Positions 1 to 12,100 of a DNA stretch of 64,000 nucleotides are shown one piece after another. The stretch comes from Septoria linicola (Eukaryota > Ascomycota > Dothideomycetes > Mycosphaerellales > Mycosphaerellaceae): assembly GCA_024114885.1 (NCBI GenBank), contig CP099418.1:124001-188000 (forward strand), read 5' to 3'. A model generated the notes under the pieces. That model saw nothing but the letters and a program-made list of their open reading frames with translations, was not told the origin of the DNA and ran no database searches. Positions within the stretch are counted from its first letter, which is position 1. The number at the start of each line of letters is the position of its first letter. A program made the translations under genes and the position numbers.

Positions 1-392
1 GATCGCTGACGACTTCCAGCTTTCGACAACGGCACTGTCCTTCTGAGCGTCGAGATCCGCCTCGGTGCCCGCGAGTTCATTCCTGTACGAAGCCAGCTGC
101 TCAACACTACCGCATAATACTGACTTCAATGCCAGGCTCCAGCAACCTTCCACGGATACGTCTACATGGACTACAGCACCGAATGCCGCATCTACGCCGC
201 CCGAGCTTACGCGGATGTACTCACTTTTGTGTTCAACCAGCTGGTCTCGATTGGAGTACCGAATGGAGGCGCCGGTCCTGTATGCAAGCAGTTGCCGGTT
301 GGTGGTCAGAAGCGCGAGGCTATTGATTTCGTGGCTGGAGTTGGAAAGAGCAAGCGATTTACGGATAACACCGCTCAGGCTGCTGTTCGTCT
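1..392 (-). CDS. possible partial coding region running off the left edge
   Basis: Reading the minus strand from about position 389 down to base 1 gives one frame with no stop for about 130 codons. It ends in a charged stretch (EADLDAQKDSAVVESWK) that looks like a coiled coil. No in-frame ATG is visible, so if real it is an internal or last exon whose remainder lies outside the window or upstream of an unseen intron. It lies downstream of the P450 relic on the same strand. Two plus-strand frames over the same bases are also fairly open, so chance openness of GC-balanced DNA cannot be excluded. I do not recognise a family. Confidence 0.28.
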
Positions 393-496
393 AGTCGTGA
401 AATCGAAAGAACCTTACATCTGTCTCGCTTCAAACCCCCCGTGCGCTGGAGCTGCGGATCGTGCACTGTCTTCGCGTGAAGCAGACGCGGCATGCT

Positions 497-2246
497 TCAT
501 CTTGCTGCCGGTGCCAGGGTGACCATCAACGGTATCTTCTCCCACAACGTGTACACCTTCTGATCCGTCCACTTCTTGCTCTCCTCGCAAAGCTTCAGAT
601 CAAAGTTGAACAGTGTCGTTGCCAGAATCAACCTCATCTCGTGCCAAGCAAGATTCTTGCCGATGCAGTTCCTTGGTCCAACGCTGAACGGCTCCAGGCT
701 ATCGAGGTGGTCGTCCTTGTACTTCTCATCACCAAGCCAGCGTTCTGGTGCGAACTTGTATGGGTCTTTGACGTTGTCTTCTGATCTGTATGTGGAGAGG
801 TGATGCACACCTATCGATGTACCTTTGGGGAGGAACTCGTCGCAGACTATTGCGCCGCCTTTTGGCACTCGCCGAGGGAGCATGGACGGAACAGGAGGGT
901 ACCTGTAAAAAGGGTCAGACATGTCTGCAAAGGCTTGTGCTCGATGAATTAACTCACATTCGCAGTCCTTCTTGCAGCACAGCATGCAGGTACTTGAGGT
1001 GCTGCAAAGACTCCATCGTGATGTCCTCGGAACTGCTATGCGAGCCTCTGATCGCCTGTGTGAGCTTCTGGAGATACTCTGGATTTCGTAGCAGATGATA
1101 AGTGACGCCGGAAAGCGCTGTTGCGGTAGTCTCAGTTCCAGCGACCATGAAGGTGGAAGCATTGCTGTGGTGCTCCTTGATCGACAGACCATCTGGTCCT
1201 TTACTCTTCTCGAGAATCTTGGTCCACAAGTCTGGACGGTCCGGAGTTCTTTGCAAGCCTGCGATCGACTCTTTGTACTGAGTAGTTGTGATGCTCGTAT
1301 ATTTGCACACGGACCTGGTGGCAGAACGACATGTCAGCACCACCATTCGCATTTGACTCCACGCACTGCTCACCTTCGCGTTGTTCATGATGAAGTTGTT
1401 GACGAACCACTCCGTGAACCAATTGATCATCTTGCAAGCACGGATTCGACTGTCAATTTTGATACCAAGAAAGATCGTCTTCACCCAGCTGGAATATTCG
1501 CTATTCTCGAGCATATCGAGTCCTTCGCTGAAGGAGAGGTCGCCCTGGTATCTATTAGCTAGTTTGCAAACATTGTCTAACCAAACTTCCTACCATGATG
1601 TCGAATGTCGTACCTGAGCGATGTGTTAGCGATCAGATCATTTTGTGCACCAGGGTAGTCTTACAGTTGTAGTACTTCAAGATATCCACCTTCTCTCCCG
1701 CGTCCATTCGCTCTTCAAGTTTGGTCCTCACTCCTCATCTTCTCGACCCAAGACTTCAGCAGAGGCTCGAGGTCTTTCAGTGTTTTATCCGCAAAGGTAT
1801 GTGAAAGCAACTTTCGCTGTCGGGAGTGGTTCGCATCGTTCGCAGTAATAATGCCATCTACGTTGTTAAAGGACTTGCCATAGAACTGAGGATCCTTCTG
1901 TAGACTAGCCTGGCCATGTTTCCGGAATCCGTAGATGGCCTTTGAATGGCTTCGCACCTCCAGCGTACGATAGTTTGGTAGGAGATGTACGGACTACTGG
2001 TCCATATTGCTCGTGCAGTCTTACAAGTTCGCTGGCTTCGTCTCCGTGATATAGTGTGTACAGCTCAGGCAGTCTGCTCAGCTTGCGAGAAAGTGGACCA
2101 GGGAACTTGCTAAGTGGCCCAAAATATGCATTGTAGATAGCGGATAACACTGCGTAGATCAGGTAGATTGCAATGAAGTAGCCGGATATCCTCAAGGCAT
2201 CTGTTGATGAAAGACTGCTCATGTGTGGTAGGTCGTGAGTAGACAT
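497..2246 (-). pseudogene. cytochrome P450 (CYP65/isotrichodermin C-15 hydroxylase-like), three frameshifts
   Basis: The minus strand encodes a microsomal P450: an N-terminal membrane anchor (IYLIYAVLSAIYNAYFGPL), a proline hinge (KFPGPLSRKLS), the I-helix AGTETT, the K-helix region, FAPERW and the haem loop FSVGPRNCIG with its Cys ligand. Four introns can be placed: 1664-1614, 1593-1545, 1373-1315 and 957-903. The first two bracket a 20-nt micro-exon (1613-1594), and splicing gives the family sequence YYNCTTFDIMGDLSF. The frame slips near 1,965 (before SKAIYGFRK), near 1,730 (between VEKM and TKLEERMD) and near 1,250 (between VDRRLAKN and RPDLWTKI). No splice site explains these slips. The enzyme would be an ER monooxygenase of secondary or xenobiotic metabolism. 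With three slips it is most likely dead, unless the assembly has indel errors. Subfamily placement is from general resemblance only. Confidence 0.85.
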
Positions 2247-2518
2247 CTTGTGCTTGAAGTGAAGTCGAAATAGAGACAGAGCAGCGGAGTGCTACATCTA
2301 TCTGTAATGAGCACAGCCATGCCGAAGGCCACCGCTTTTGCCCACATCATGTATGCTCCATGTCATACTGGGATCTGCTGTACGGCATTGCTGTTGCTGA
2401 GTGAGATTTGCGCTTTATGCCAGGCATAATTCCATTCGGACAGCTCGCTTTCCTGGCCCAGAGAAACGAGGTCATGCTACAGAGTCTCACCAATAAAGCT
2501 GGAACTCAACTTAATTAT
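2247..2518. other. intergenic, P450 upstream region
   Basis: Ordinary-composition DNA upstream of the minus-strand P450 start. I see no open frame or recognisable site. Confidence 0.5.
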
Positions 2519-2824
2519 CTATGCTGGAGACCTGATTTTACGATTGACCGGATAGATGTGGCCGACCAAGTCTGATGCAACGTAATATTGCAGGTTCAGC
2601 GTGAGATCGACACTGGAACGGAACGGTGTGGCATGAGAGCATAGACAGGGCGCGGAAGTCCTGAAATGCGACGGAACAACAGCCGGATTGTGTCTCGCAA
2701 GATACGGCTGGTCATAAGTCTTGCCCTGCAAGTCTGTATCGCTCGAGATACGCAGCGTCTTTTGTTCTGGCATCACGCCTGCAAAGAAGCGCAGCTCGTC
2801 TCGTCGACTTTGGGCGTGGCTGCG
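2519..2824 (-). pseudogene. 3' part of a host ORF interrupted by the pogo-type element
   Basis: This minus-strand frame runs into the left terminal repeat of the transposon. If the transposon and one copy of its TA target duplication are removed, it continues in the same frame into 31,653-31,566. Together they give an ATG-to-TAG frame of 396 bases (131 residues). Recognisable stretches are LRFFAGVMPEQKTLRISSDT and YDQPYLARHNPAVVP. I do not recognise the family, and a frame of this size could be chance. The exact frame match across the target site is the main support. Confidence 0.33.
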
Positions 2825-2826
2825 TA

Positions 2827-2849
2827 GAAGTCATCCCCGCGTAACGCTC
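2827..2849 (+). repeat. left terminal inverted repeat of the pogo-type element
   Basis: Begins GAAGTCATCCCCGC and matches the reverse complement of 31541-31563 without a mismatch. A weaker match (CACGTGACGCTCAA) continues inward. Confidence 0.92.
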
Positions 2850-2889
2850 GGCACACGTGACGCTCAACTTTGGCTTCAAACTATGTATG

Positions 2890-4107
2890 TTACAACATTA
2901 ATTAGATAGCCAATATAGACCCAATTAAGGCCGCACTTAAGGCCCTAGCCCTGTTAGATAAGTATAATATATTATAGATTACTAAAGAGTATTATGTCTA
3001 TCGTTATAAGCTTAGTAGACGGTAGAATAGAACTATAGCTTTAATACGATATAAAATCGAGTCCTAATAACTCCTTAACGATACCTAGGAAAGAACGCTC
3101 GTAGAGTATATTAACAAGCTTATACGGCTAAGTATACTACTAACTCCTACTTAGGTCTATATATTCGCTATAGAGATTAGAGAGAAGGTACTAGGAAAGA
3201 ACTAGATTACTAACTTTATAAAACGATACTACTATAAGATTAATTCTAGATATCTTAACTCTCTCGATAAGGACCGCTTACGAGCTAAGAACCTATATAT
3301 AATAGGCCTATTCTACGATATTCTAGAGCTTAAGATAAGGGATTACGAGATTATACTAGCTAATATATATAACGTAGATAAGAAGGGGTTTATAATTAGT
3401 TTTATATAGAAGTATAAGCGTATCTTTACTAAGTAGTCTAATAAAGCTAAGGAGCTTACTATAAGTATTTAGGATAGTAATAGAGAGTAGATTATAATAC
3501 TAGCTTATATCTATATAGATAGTATAGTAATTCCTCTAGGCCTAATCTATAAAGCTACTTCTAGTAATATCTAAGACTCTTAGGTATAGGATCTTAATAT
3601 AACGAAGTATATAGCTCTATTTATATCCTCTACGAACGGCTAGATAGATAATAAGCTAGGTATAGCCTAGCTTAAAGAGATATTCGATCGCTTTACTAAA
3701 AAGAAAGCTCGCTATAGAAGAGACTAGAGAATACTTATATTAGATAGCTACGGCTCGTATATTACTATAGAGTTCCTTAAATAGGCTATAGCGTATAGGA
3801 TCTTCGTTATTATATTTCTACTATATATAACGTATAGATTATAGCCTCTAGACGTTAAGGTGTTTAGTCTACTAGCTTAGTACTATTATAGCGCTCTAAA
3901 TAACTATCTTACTCGCTATTAAGGACTATCCTCTATCTCTAAGCGTAACTTCTTTAGGCTATTTTATCTAGTATAGGAGTAAGCTCTAAGCTAATATAAT
4001 ATCCTCTTAGGCTTCTAAGCTACTAGTATATACTCTCTCTACCGCGATATAGTCCTTAAAGCGCTTAAGCTAAAGAAGAAGAAACTAATACTAACGATAC
4101 GACCTAG
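2890..4107 (+). pseudogene. pogo/Fot1-family transposase relic, N-terminal and catalytic part
   Basis: The translated plus strand, ignoring stops, shows the order of a Fot1/Tan1 transposase: an HTH region (ALKALALLDKYNI.ITKEY), a CENPB-type DNA-binding part (ILTPT, GKNWITNFIKRY), then the DDE_1 domain with NVDKKGF (first Asp), LILDSYGSY (second Asp), the PLDVKVF block and the ISKRNFFRLF tail. The stops are TAG or TAA at positions where relatives have Gln or Trp, as C-to-T change in CpA context would produce. The frame is broken at 4107 by the insertion of LTR element R. Confidence 0.88.
4104..4107. repeat. CTAG target-site duplication, left copy (element R)
   Basis: CTAG sits directly before the R LTR start (4108) and again directly after its end (30705-30708). 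Confidence 0.88.
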
Positions 4108-4155
4108 TAGTAAGGTAAAGGCCTATCTATATACCGTGCTTAGTAGTTTTAGTAT
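4108..4155 (+). repeat. 5' LTR of element R, first 48 bp
   Basis: Matches the first 48 bp of the intact 3' LTR at 30426. The LTR continues at 17304 after the L insertion; 48 + 231 = 279 bp equals the length of the other four LTR copies. Its last four bases (GTAT, 4152-4155) are the left copy of L's target duplication. Confidence 0.9.
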
Positions 4156-4434
4156 TAATAGATAACAACTACCCTAATACTAACCCCCTAGGCAGGTATA
4201 AGAGCGGTCGCTATAGAACAAGACCTGTTCGGAGAGTAATAGTCTTGTAATACGTATGTTGACCGGTAGTAACGAGCTCAAACTAGTAGTCCTAGGACTA
4301 AGAGCCTATACTAGGACCGTAGGACATTAAATTGATCAAGTAGAGTAAACATTACTATCTTAGAAACGAGCTACTACCTTACTTTTGTACCGAAACTACT
4401 AAGTACGGTATATAGGTAGGCCTTTGCCTTACTA
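4156..4434 (-). repeat. 3' LTR of element L (279 bp)
   Basis: Left end TAATAGATAACAACTACC and right end GCCTTACTA fit an ancestral TG...CA LTR after RIP. Same length as the LTRs at 17021, 25231 and 30426. Confidence 0.92.
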
Positions 4435-4435
4435 A

Positions 4436-4448
4436 TCCTCCCTTCCTT
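4436..4448 (-). other. polypurine tract of element L
   Basis: On the minus strand the 13 bases AAGGAAGGGAGGA lie directly upstream of the L 3' LTR. This is the usual plus-strand primer position of LTR retrotransposons. The R counterpart is 30412-30424. Confidence 0.75.
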
Positions 4449-4557
4449 AGTATCTAACTAGACACCTAACTACTCGTGGATCTTACTTAGAAGTGCTTAG
4501 AACTAGCCAGTTTTTCTATTAAAGTCTATTAAACTTTTAATTAGAGGCCTATTAAAT

Positions 4558-4580
4558 AGTTACCTTTTCTAACGATAACT
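4558..4580. repeat. 23-bp hairpin motif L4 (after third frame)
   Basis: Arms AGTTACC and GATAACT around 9 bases, lying 16 bp beyond the presumed stop of the third frame on the minus strand. Counterpart of 30280-30302. Confidence 0.8.
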
Positions 4581-4595
4581 ATTAAAAGCACCTTC

Positions 4596-7500
4596 TTAGA
4601 TACGATTATTATTCGCTAGACGCTACTCTTCTACTATATTCTTAGAGATCTCCTTAGGGACAGCCTCTCTCTTCTTCGACACTAATACTTCTAAGTTACT
4701 ATCTACGCTTATAAAGCTAGCTTTACTAAACACCTACTCCTTAATATCTATAGCCGTAGCGTAGGTAGTATCGAATTAAGCTTCAGCCGTAGTCTACTAC
4801 TTAGCTATATAGACCTTGAACTCCTCCTTACTTATACTAAAGAGCTTCTTTATCTCTATACTTACTACCTAATCCGCCTATAGAACTCGGCCTACTAAGA
4901 TATTAGAAATTAGGCCTAGGCCGGTTAGAAGTACCTTAGTAGCGAAGGGTTTTATCGCTCGCGTAGAGTACATAGTGCCGGAAGCTATAAAGGGTATCCG
5001 CTCGCGGTAGAGATATACGCTATAGATCGTAGGAACGTTAACGTAGTTACTATTAGGTAGCTTATCTAATATACAACTATTAGGGTAGGCTAGAAATACT
5101 ATCGGAATTATACGATACTCTTCGTCTATACGAGTATACCGCTAAGGGAGGTAGGGGTACGAAATAACTAGCGAGCCCGCTTTAGTATAAGGATTCTTCT
5201 AACTAAGATTAAGGTTAGCTTTTATGTCGTCGGTAATTACTAGAGCTATAGTCTCGACGAAGCCTATACTATAGCTTTACTTATTAGTAATAATACGCCT
5301 CGCTAGCTGCTTTACCTTCTTAGAGTCAAAGAGCCCGTTACTAGCTACGTTAGAGGTTAGTAAAAGTCGTCCTCTATCGCTAGTATCGTCTAGAGAGATC
5401 GCGAATTGAACCTAATTAAGGCCCTTCTCCTTAAGTAGTATATTCTCGTTTAAAGCGATATATTAGAAGCCGTTAGGGTAGTTAGAACCAGCCTTATCGT
5501 CGAAGATATAAAAGGTAGTAGATAGGTAGGCTACGTACTTAACGGTCGTACACGGAGTAGTAACTAACTAATATAGCTATAGTAGAGGATACTAGCGAAG
5601 AAGCTATTAGGACAGCGAGTACTATATACCGCGAGACTAACTATACTAACTAATAGCCGTGTTATACTATCGATACACTATAAACTTATACCGTATAGCT
5701 TTAAGTAAAGAGTCCGGGATCTGAAATAGGCCTCTAGTAGAGAGAGAAGAAAAGAGGAAGCCGTAGTCGGTCTAGGTACTCTTATTACTATTATAGTCTA
5801 AGAGCTCCTAAGCCTTCTAACGGACGTTAGAAGTAACCTTCAAGTCTACCTCGGTCGTAGAGAACTAAAAGGGTCTAAGGTAGCTTCTACCTACCTTACG
5901 TATTAGAGCGTTAATATCGTCCTCTAGCTCCTAAGTATTAGTACCCTTCTTACTACGACGAGTGCGTCCTATAGGCTTAGAGAAGAAAGTATTTACTTCT
6001 AGCTTAAACTACGTCCGGTTTTAAGTATTCTAGGTAATAAGGGCTTAGAGATCGGCTATACTACCTATCTAAATAATACGCTAGTAGAGGGTATACGTTA
6101 CGTTAGCTGTCTTCGGTAGCTTCAAACCTATAGTATTACCTATCTTAGTTATATATTCTTTATAAAGAGGCTAGCTAAGGTATAGAAGAACATCGATTAA
6201 AGCGTAGCTCTTAGCTACCTTCTTCTTCTCCTAGACATTATCGACTTCTTTAAGAGCTCTACTAACGATTATATAGTAGTAGACTTTAGAGGTAACACTA
6301 TCCTTTATATAAGCCTAGTAACGTAGATTAGGCTCCGAGTCGTTCTCTAGCTTAATTCTGCTATTATCTTCTAGTACGATTAGCGATAAGCGTTACGGAC
6401 CCGGTAGCGGCTCCGTCGTAAGTAAAACTTGATCTTATATAGGATCGCTATTACCTAAAGTACTTAGTATAGGAGAAGTTTCGATCGAGTTAATAACAGT
6501 TTCTTTAGCGCGAATTCTAGTAAGTCTCCCGCTCTTATAAAGAGCCTACGTCGGTATAGGTTTAGGCGCGGGCTTCTTTATAGAGCTTAGCGTTAACTTC
6601 TCTAACTAAGCTTTCAGCCTCTATATAGTACTAGGCGATACGGTATCTCTAAGGCGAGGCTCTAGGGTCGTAAGCAAATTACCTTCTCCTTCTCCTTCTT
6701 AACTAGAGTTTCGAGTAGGACTAGATAAGGATAGGCTCTTAGGCGTAGAGGAAGAGAGCTGTCTATTAGGTCTTAGGTTTCTAGGAGGAGGTAATAGTCT
6801 ATAGGACATTAAGAGCTGTCTCTCTACTATCGGAAACATATAGGTCGGTTCTTCGAAGGCCTCTCCTTTAGTAAGCTTAACTATAAACCCGTACTAATCA
6901 AGTCTATAGCCCGCCTCTAGGCGTGCTTCTCTTATCTTATAGCTAAACACGTCGACTTACGAGAGCTCCGCCTTAAACTTGTTCTAGTAGCGTCTCCTAT
7001 CTAAGTTCGTATTAATAAAGCCTAGGCTCTACGAGCTAGGAGTCTTCTTACTCCTCTATAGCTAAAAATGCTAGCTACGAGAGAATATATTCGCTACCTA
7101 CTAATAGAAACGATCTTGCTTTTACTACGCCGAGAAGACCTAGTCTTTAGGTTCGCTTTCTTTAAAGACGCCTTTATACTTATTTAACTATTAACGAAGG
7201 TTCCTAAGCATCTCTTTATCATACAAGACTTAGTTAAGGAAGAGGAAGTTCTACTCGTGCCTAAACTCTATACGTAGCTACTACTAGATTAAGTTTCTCT
7301 CCTTTACTAAGTCTCGGCCTTCTTAGCGTATCTTCTTTATATTATCACGCTTTACGCTCTACGCGTCAAGGTACTTTAGTAAAATCTTAGCTAAGAGGCG
7401 TTTAAAGAAGTTAAATATACTAATCTTCATTCCGTCGTTCGCTTCCTCGACTTACTTAAGTACTAAGTCGACACTCTCCTCTTGTTCTTATAGAGTCTCT

Positions 7501-7900
7501 AGCGACAGAATAGCTTCGGTAGCGTTATTAAGGTTCGTTATACTAGTAAGAGGTCTACTTAAAGGCTAGAAGCTAACGATAGAGCCTTCGCGATTAATAC
7601 GAGCGAGCGCTATACCTTATATAGAACTTAAAGAAGCTATTTTTCGTCTTTTCTTTAGAGAATCTTGTCTAGGTAGTTCTTGTATAGGACTTCGAACGGG
7701 TAAGGTAGAAGGCGAAAGCGCCGGTCTTAATAAGCGTTTAGGCGTTAAAGAACGCTGGAAAGGGGAAGTCTTATTCTTTATACGTAATAGAAAAAGAGAA
7801 CGTCTTTAATTAGTCGTATTAGTAGCTTAAGGCGATATAAAGCGCGTGACTAGTAATAAGTAACTTGAATAGCGAGGAGGGTTAGGCGCGTGACCGGTTA
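4596..7900 (-). pseudogene. third coding block of element L, unknown product, RIP relic
   Basis: Mirror copy of 27,040-30,264. The minus strand can be read as one long frame with TAG/TAA where Gln or Trp codons would be. The presumed final TAA (4598-4596) is conserved in both element copies, so it is probably the true stop and not a RIP product. The product is not recognisable. The block sits between pol and the 3' LTR, where env lies in errantiviruses, but no clear membrane segments or fusion-protein features are visible. Confidence 0.65.
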
Positions 7901-8145
7901 TAGAGTTTTCTATTATATTAGTTACCGCTTACGTATATAAACAGCTGTATAGCGTTACTAGGTAGTAACGAAAGATAAGAATCGAACTTAATAGAAGTAA
8001 GGCTCTATAGTAACTAATTAATAGTTAATAAGGAAGAAGAGATCGTTTAGAGCGTGAAAGTAGTCTAATTATATACCTTACTATAGTAGCGTAACTACTA
8101 TTAGGATTAGGGGTCTATACGCGGGGCTTAGTTACGTAAGGTTTT

Positions 8146-8168
8146 AGTTATCGTTTAAAAAGATAACT
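8146..8168. repeat. 23-bp hairpin motif L3 (between pol region and third frame)
   Basis: Perfect arms AGTTATC and GATAACT around GTTTAAAAA. Counterpart of 26742-26764. Confidence 0.88.
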
Positions 8169-9110
8169 AAAAGTTCACTTTACCTTAACGCTTCCGTAGC
8201 CGTCGTATACTACTAACGCTACTACTAACTACCGTAGTATATACCTTACTATCGCTAACGAGGACTAAGGCTTAGATATCGTCGTCGTCACCCCTACTAA
8301 CTTAAAAGAGCCTTATTTTTCGTATACCCGGTCGACTTACTAGATCGCGCTTTCCGTATCGTAAGAGACCGCTAGCGCTATAATTAATTAGCTAGAAAGG
8401 AGCTATTAGAGCCGTCGTTACTAAACATTCAAGCTTCTCTATCTTCGTATAGGCTGAAAAACCTTAAACTTCAAGAATTCTCTACTAGAAACTAATATCT
8501 TTAGCGATTCCTTTAGTTAGGTGAAAATTAGTAGTAAAAAGGACCTTTAGGACAGAAAATCACTATCTTACTTCGCTAATTAATAATAGAAAAGGGCTCT
8601 AGGAAGATAGATCGTAGTACTAACCTTAGAAATCGCTAGTAGAAAAGAGCTTTAGGAGTATAGATCTAGCTTAGATTTTGAGACCTAGTAGTAGAAAGTA
8701 GCTCGGGATAGCTGACTTTTATAGCGATAGTAGGCTCGGGACTTAGAAAAAGGAGCGGGATAGTAGGTTAGCTAGTAGATATAAAGTCTATACTTAAAAG
8801 TTAAGCTTAGAGGAGTAACTAGCTATATAGATACTTATCTTAGCTATAGAAAACAGCGTCGGGATAGTTAGAATTAGCTAGATTTCTACTAATCTAGTAA
8901 AAGAGAAGCTCGGGAAGCTTAGATTAGAGCTCGATAGTAGCTTTAGGATTAAAAGAAGCGCTTAGGAAGGTTAGATTAGAGCTCTAGGAATAAAAGAAGC
9001 GCTCGAGATAGTACGGACTTAGGAAGATTAGCTCTTTTATAGTAGAGGCTAGGCTTTAGTAGCTAGATCTTAGCTTATACCCCTAATCAAGTATCGCCTA
9101 TCGAATTTCT
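8169..9110. repeat. non-coding block with degenerate tandem repeats in element L
   Basis: Mirror of 25,740-26,741. Related phrases of the type GCTCGGGA...AAAGAGC recur at roughly 100-bp spacing between about 8,620 and 9,060. No long frame. Its place between pol and the hairpin suggests a spacer or regulatory region; its function is unknown. Confidence 0.5.
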
Positions 9111-12100
9111 ACTTCTTTAGCTCCGCCGGGCTAGCTTTAGCCTTTAGCTTACTAAGTCTTCTACTTCTTCTTTAAGCTCTATTAGTAGCTAGCGTATATA
9201 ACTCTCCCTTTCTTCTTAAGTTATTACTAATAGCTTACTAATAAAGATCTACGGATACTTGTACCTAGGTAGAAGTCCTAGTTCTATAACCTTCTCTATC
9301 GGTAGCGGTACTTCTTCTAGTTTAACCTAATCTAGAACTAGCTTTAGGTTTTCTTATAGAAAGGTATATTTCTTAAGGTCTATTCTCTTATAGATATACT
9401 CTCGTTTTGAGCTATCTAGTTCCTTAAGCTTATACGATATACCTCTCTATAACACTTCGGATACTCTAAAAGGGCCTTCTTACCTAAACGCGAGCTTATA
9501 GGAGAAGCTAGTTTTTAACTTAGAGCGGTATACTAACACGAGATCTCCCTCCTTTAGCGTAGTAAGGTCTATACGGCGATGTTTATCGAAGTACGCCTTG
9601 TTCTATTCTTAGAGACGCTATTAATATAGTCGTCCTTCTTCTACTATCGTTTCTATAGCTTCTAGGGCTTGAGCTCGAATCGTAAGAAGCTCTACTCTAG
9701 TCTTAACCTTGCCCTAATCTATAATCTAGAAGGTATAGTGTTCTAGCTCGATTAGTAGCACTACGTTACGTCTAATTATTACTTTCGACGGCGTTAGGCC
9801 GGTAGTAGAGACTATTATCGTTCTCTCTACCTATAGAACCGCTAGAATATAGTTACGAATCGTATAAAGGCCGCCGTTAGAGAGCTTTAAGCAAGCGTCT
9901 AATATCGTCTTGTAGCCGACTTTAATAATAGCGTTAGACTAAGGGTAGTACGGCGAAATATTAATACGTTTAACACTATACGATAGTAGTAGCTTCTCTA
10001 CGTTACTAAGGTTAGTCTTATAGTTATCGAGGATAACTTCTATAGCGGTACTCTACTAGTAAAAGATCTCTTCCTATATAAACCTTACTATCTATACTAA
10101 GGAGATACTCTTCGCTAGGTACTAGAATATACGTGCTTCTAGCTAGCGCGATAGAGATTCGCGTGTAACTATTAACGAACAGTTCTTCGAGACATACAAG
10201 CTATCGATATACTACCGCTAGCCGACCGTAACTTAGAGCGGGATCTATAGTTCTCTAGGTACCTATCTCCTATACCGAAGACTATAAATAGTATACTACC
10301 GAACAGCGAGCGAAATCTAAGCCTAAACCTTATCCTACTACTATCGCTTCTAGATAAGATTATACGTCTATTTAGCGCTACGATAACCGTTCTTATAATA
10401 GTATGCCTTAATAATACGAGCTCGTACTTTAGGTTTATCGACAACTCGCTATAGAGGTCTAGCTACTCGCTCTTAGCGCTAGAGCTAGTTATTCTTAATA
10501 TAAAACAGCTGACATTTCTTCCTTAACCGCTTATACTCGTTATTAGAAACTCTCTTAGGTCTTTATATCTATATAAGCACGAAAGTAATATTTATTAACT
10601 CCTAAGAGTAGATCCTATTAATTATAGATAGCTTACCCTAAATTACCTATATAGAGAAAGCGTTAACGTAAAAGGTATCGAAGAATTGCTCGTTAATTAT
10701 TAGATCTACGTCTTCTTCCTGTTCTATAGCTTCTATATCTTCAGGCGTAGTAGGCTTCCTTAATAACGAATCCGGAGCTATATACTTCTTACTAGGAATA
10801 TATATAACGTTAAAGTCGAAGAGGTAGATCTATACTAGCTAGCGCGTTATTACTATATTCGGCAAATTAGAGGCAGCCTTATTAAGCTAGTAAACAAGGG
10901 TATTTATATTAATCTCTAGTTAGAAGTATACTCCGAACAGCTATAGTTTCAGCTTCTTTAATACCTTTAGTATACTAAGGTATTCGCGCTTTCTAGTATC
11001 GTACTTAACCTCTACTAGGTTAAATAGGCTAGACTTATATCGAACTAGATAGCGGAGAAGTAGCTCGTCTCGATTATATTAGGAAAGCGTATATCCTTAA
11101 CCTTTGCCGCTCGAATCTATACCTACGATAATAAGTCCTACTCCTTCTCTAAAGTCAAGAGTAACTAGGGCTAGGGCTAAGACTAGTACCTTTAAGACGA
11201 CATCTTTAGCTAGTTAGTGTTCGGTAGTCTATTAAAACTTAGTATCCTTCTATAAGAGTTTGAATAGTAGAGTAAGGATAATCGTAAAACCTTTAACCTA
11301 GACGCGGTAGTACGTAACTACGCCGAGGAAGATTCGAACCTCCTTCTAATTCTCTAGCGTCGGCTATTTCTCAATTTTCGCTACTCTCGCGAAGTCTAGA
11401 TAGCGACTATTAATACTAGTAAGGTAACCGACGATTACTAGTTATTCGTAATAGAGCTATAGCTTATTAAAAGCTACTATTATATTAGCTCGTTCTATAT
11501 TATAGAGAACGTCGTCTATAGCTATAATATGTTTAATAACGTAACGGCGGAGGCTAGGTTTAACCTCTTTACTATCGTACTTCGTCTTAGGCCCTTTAAT
11601 ACTAATATTATTAAGGAATGGCCATACCTTATACGAGACGTGCTCTATAAGTACTTGATTAATAATACGAACGAACTAGGTAATAGAATTCGTAGCTCCT
11701 TATAGTAACGTTATCTACTATAACAAGCCTAGTAGTAAATCGAAGCCTATAAGGTCTCTATATAATTTATCGAGTAGGATTTAATTATATCTAGAGAAGA
11801 TATTAACTAACGAGGCTAGCGCGTAACCGGTAAAGTCCTTAGAGAAACCCTTAGCGTCGGGTAGTAAGTTCGAATCTCTTATAGTAACTTGATTAAACTT
11901 CTAAGCTACGTTAATTAACCGATACTTCTTTAGCTTACCTATCTCTATCTTCTTACTAATAAGGAAGTACGGGTTTCGATAGGCACTATAGTACGGCTTA
12001 AGAGTTCTAGCTTAGATTCGTTGTCTTAGTATGTCTTCTACGACATACTATAGAGATAAGTTTAGCTTGAAGCCTAGATACTACTATAGCTCGTAAGGAA

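Noticed and set aside
4108..4434. A 330-bp MITE with 48-bp terminal inverted repeats
   Set aside because: The apparent repeats are the first 48 bp of R's split 5' LTR next to L's reversed LTR; the remaining 231 bp of the R LTR is found at 17304.
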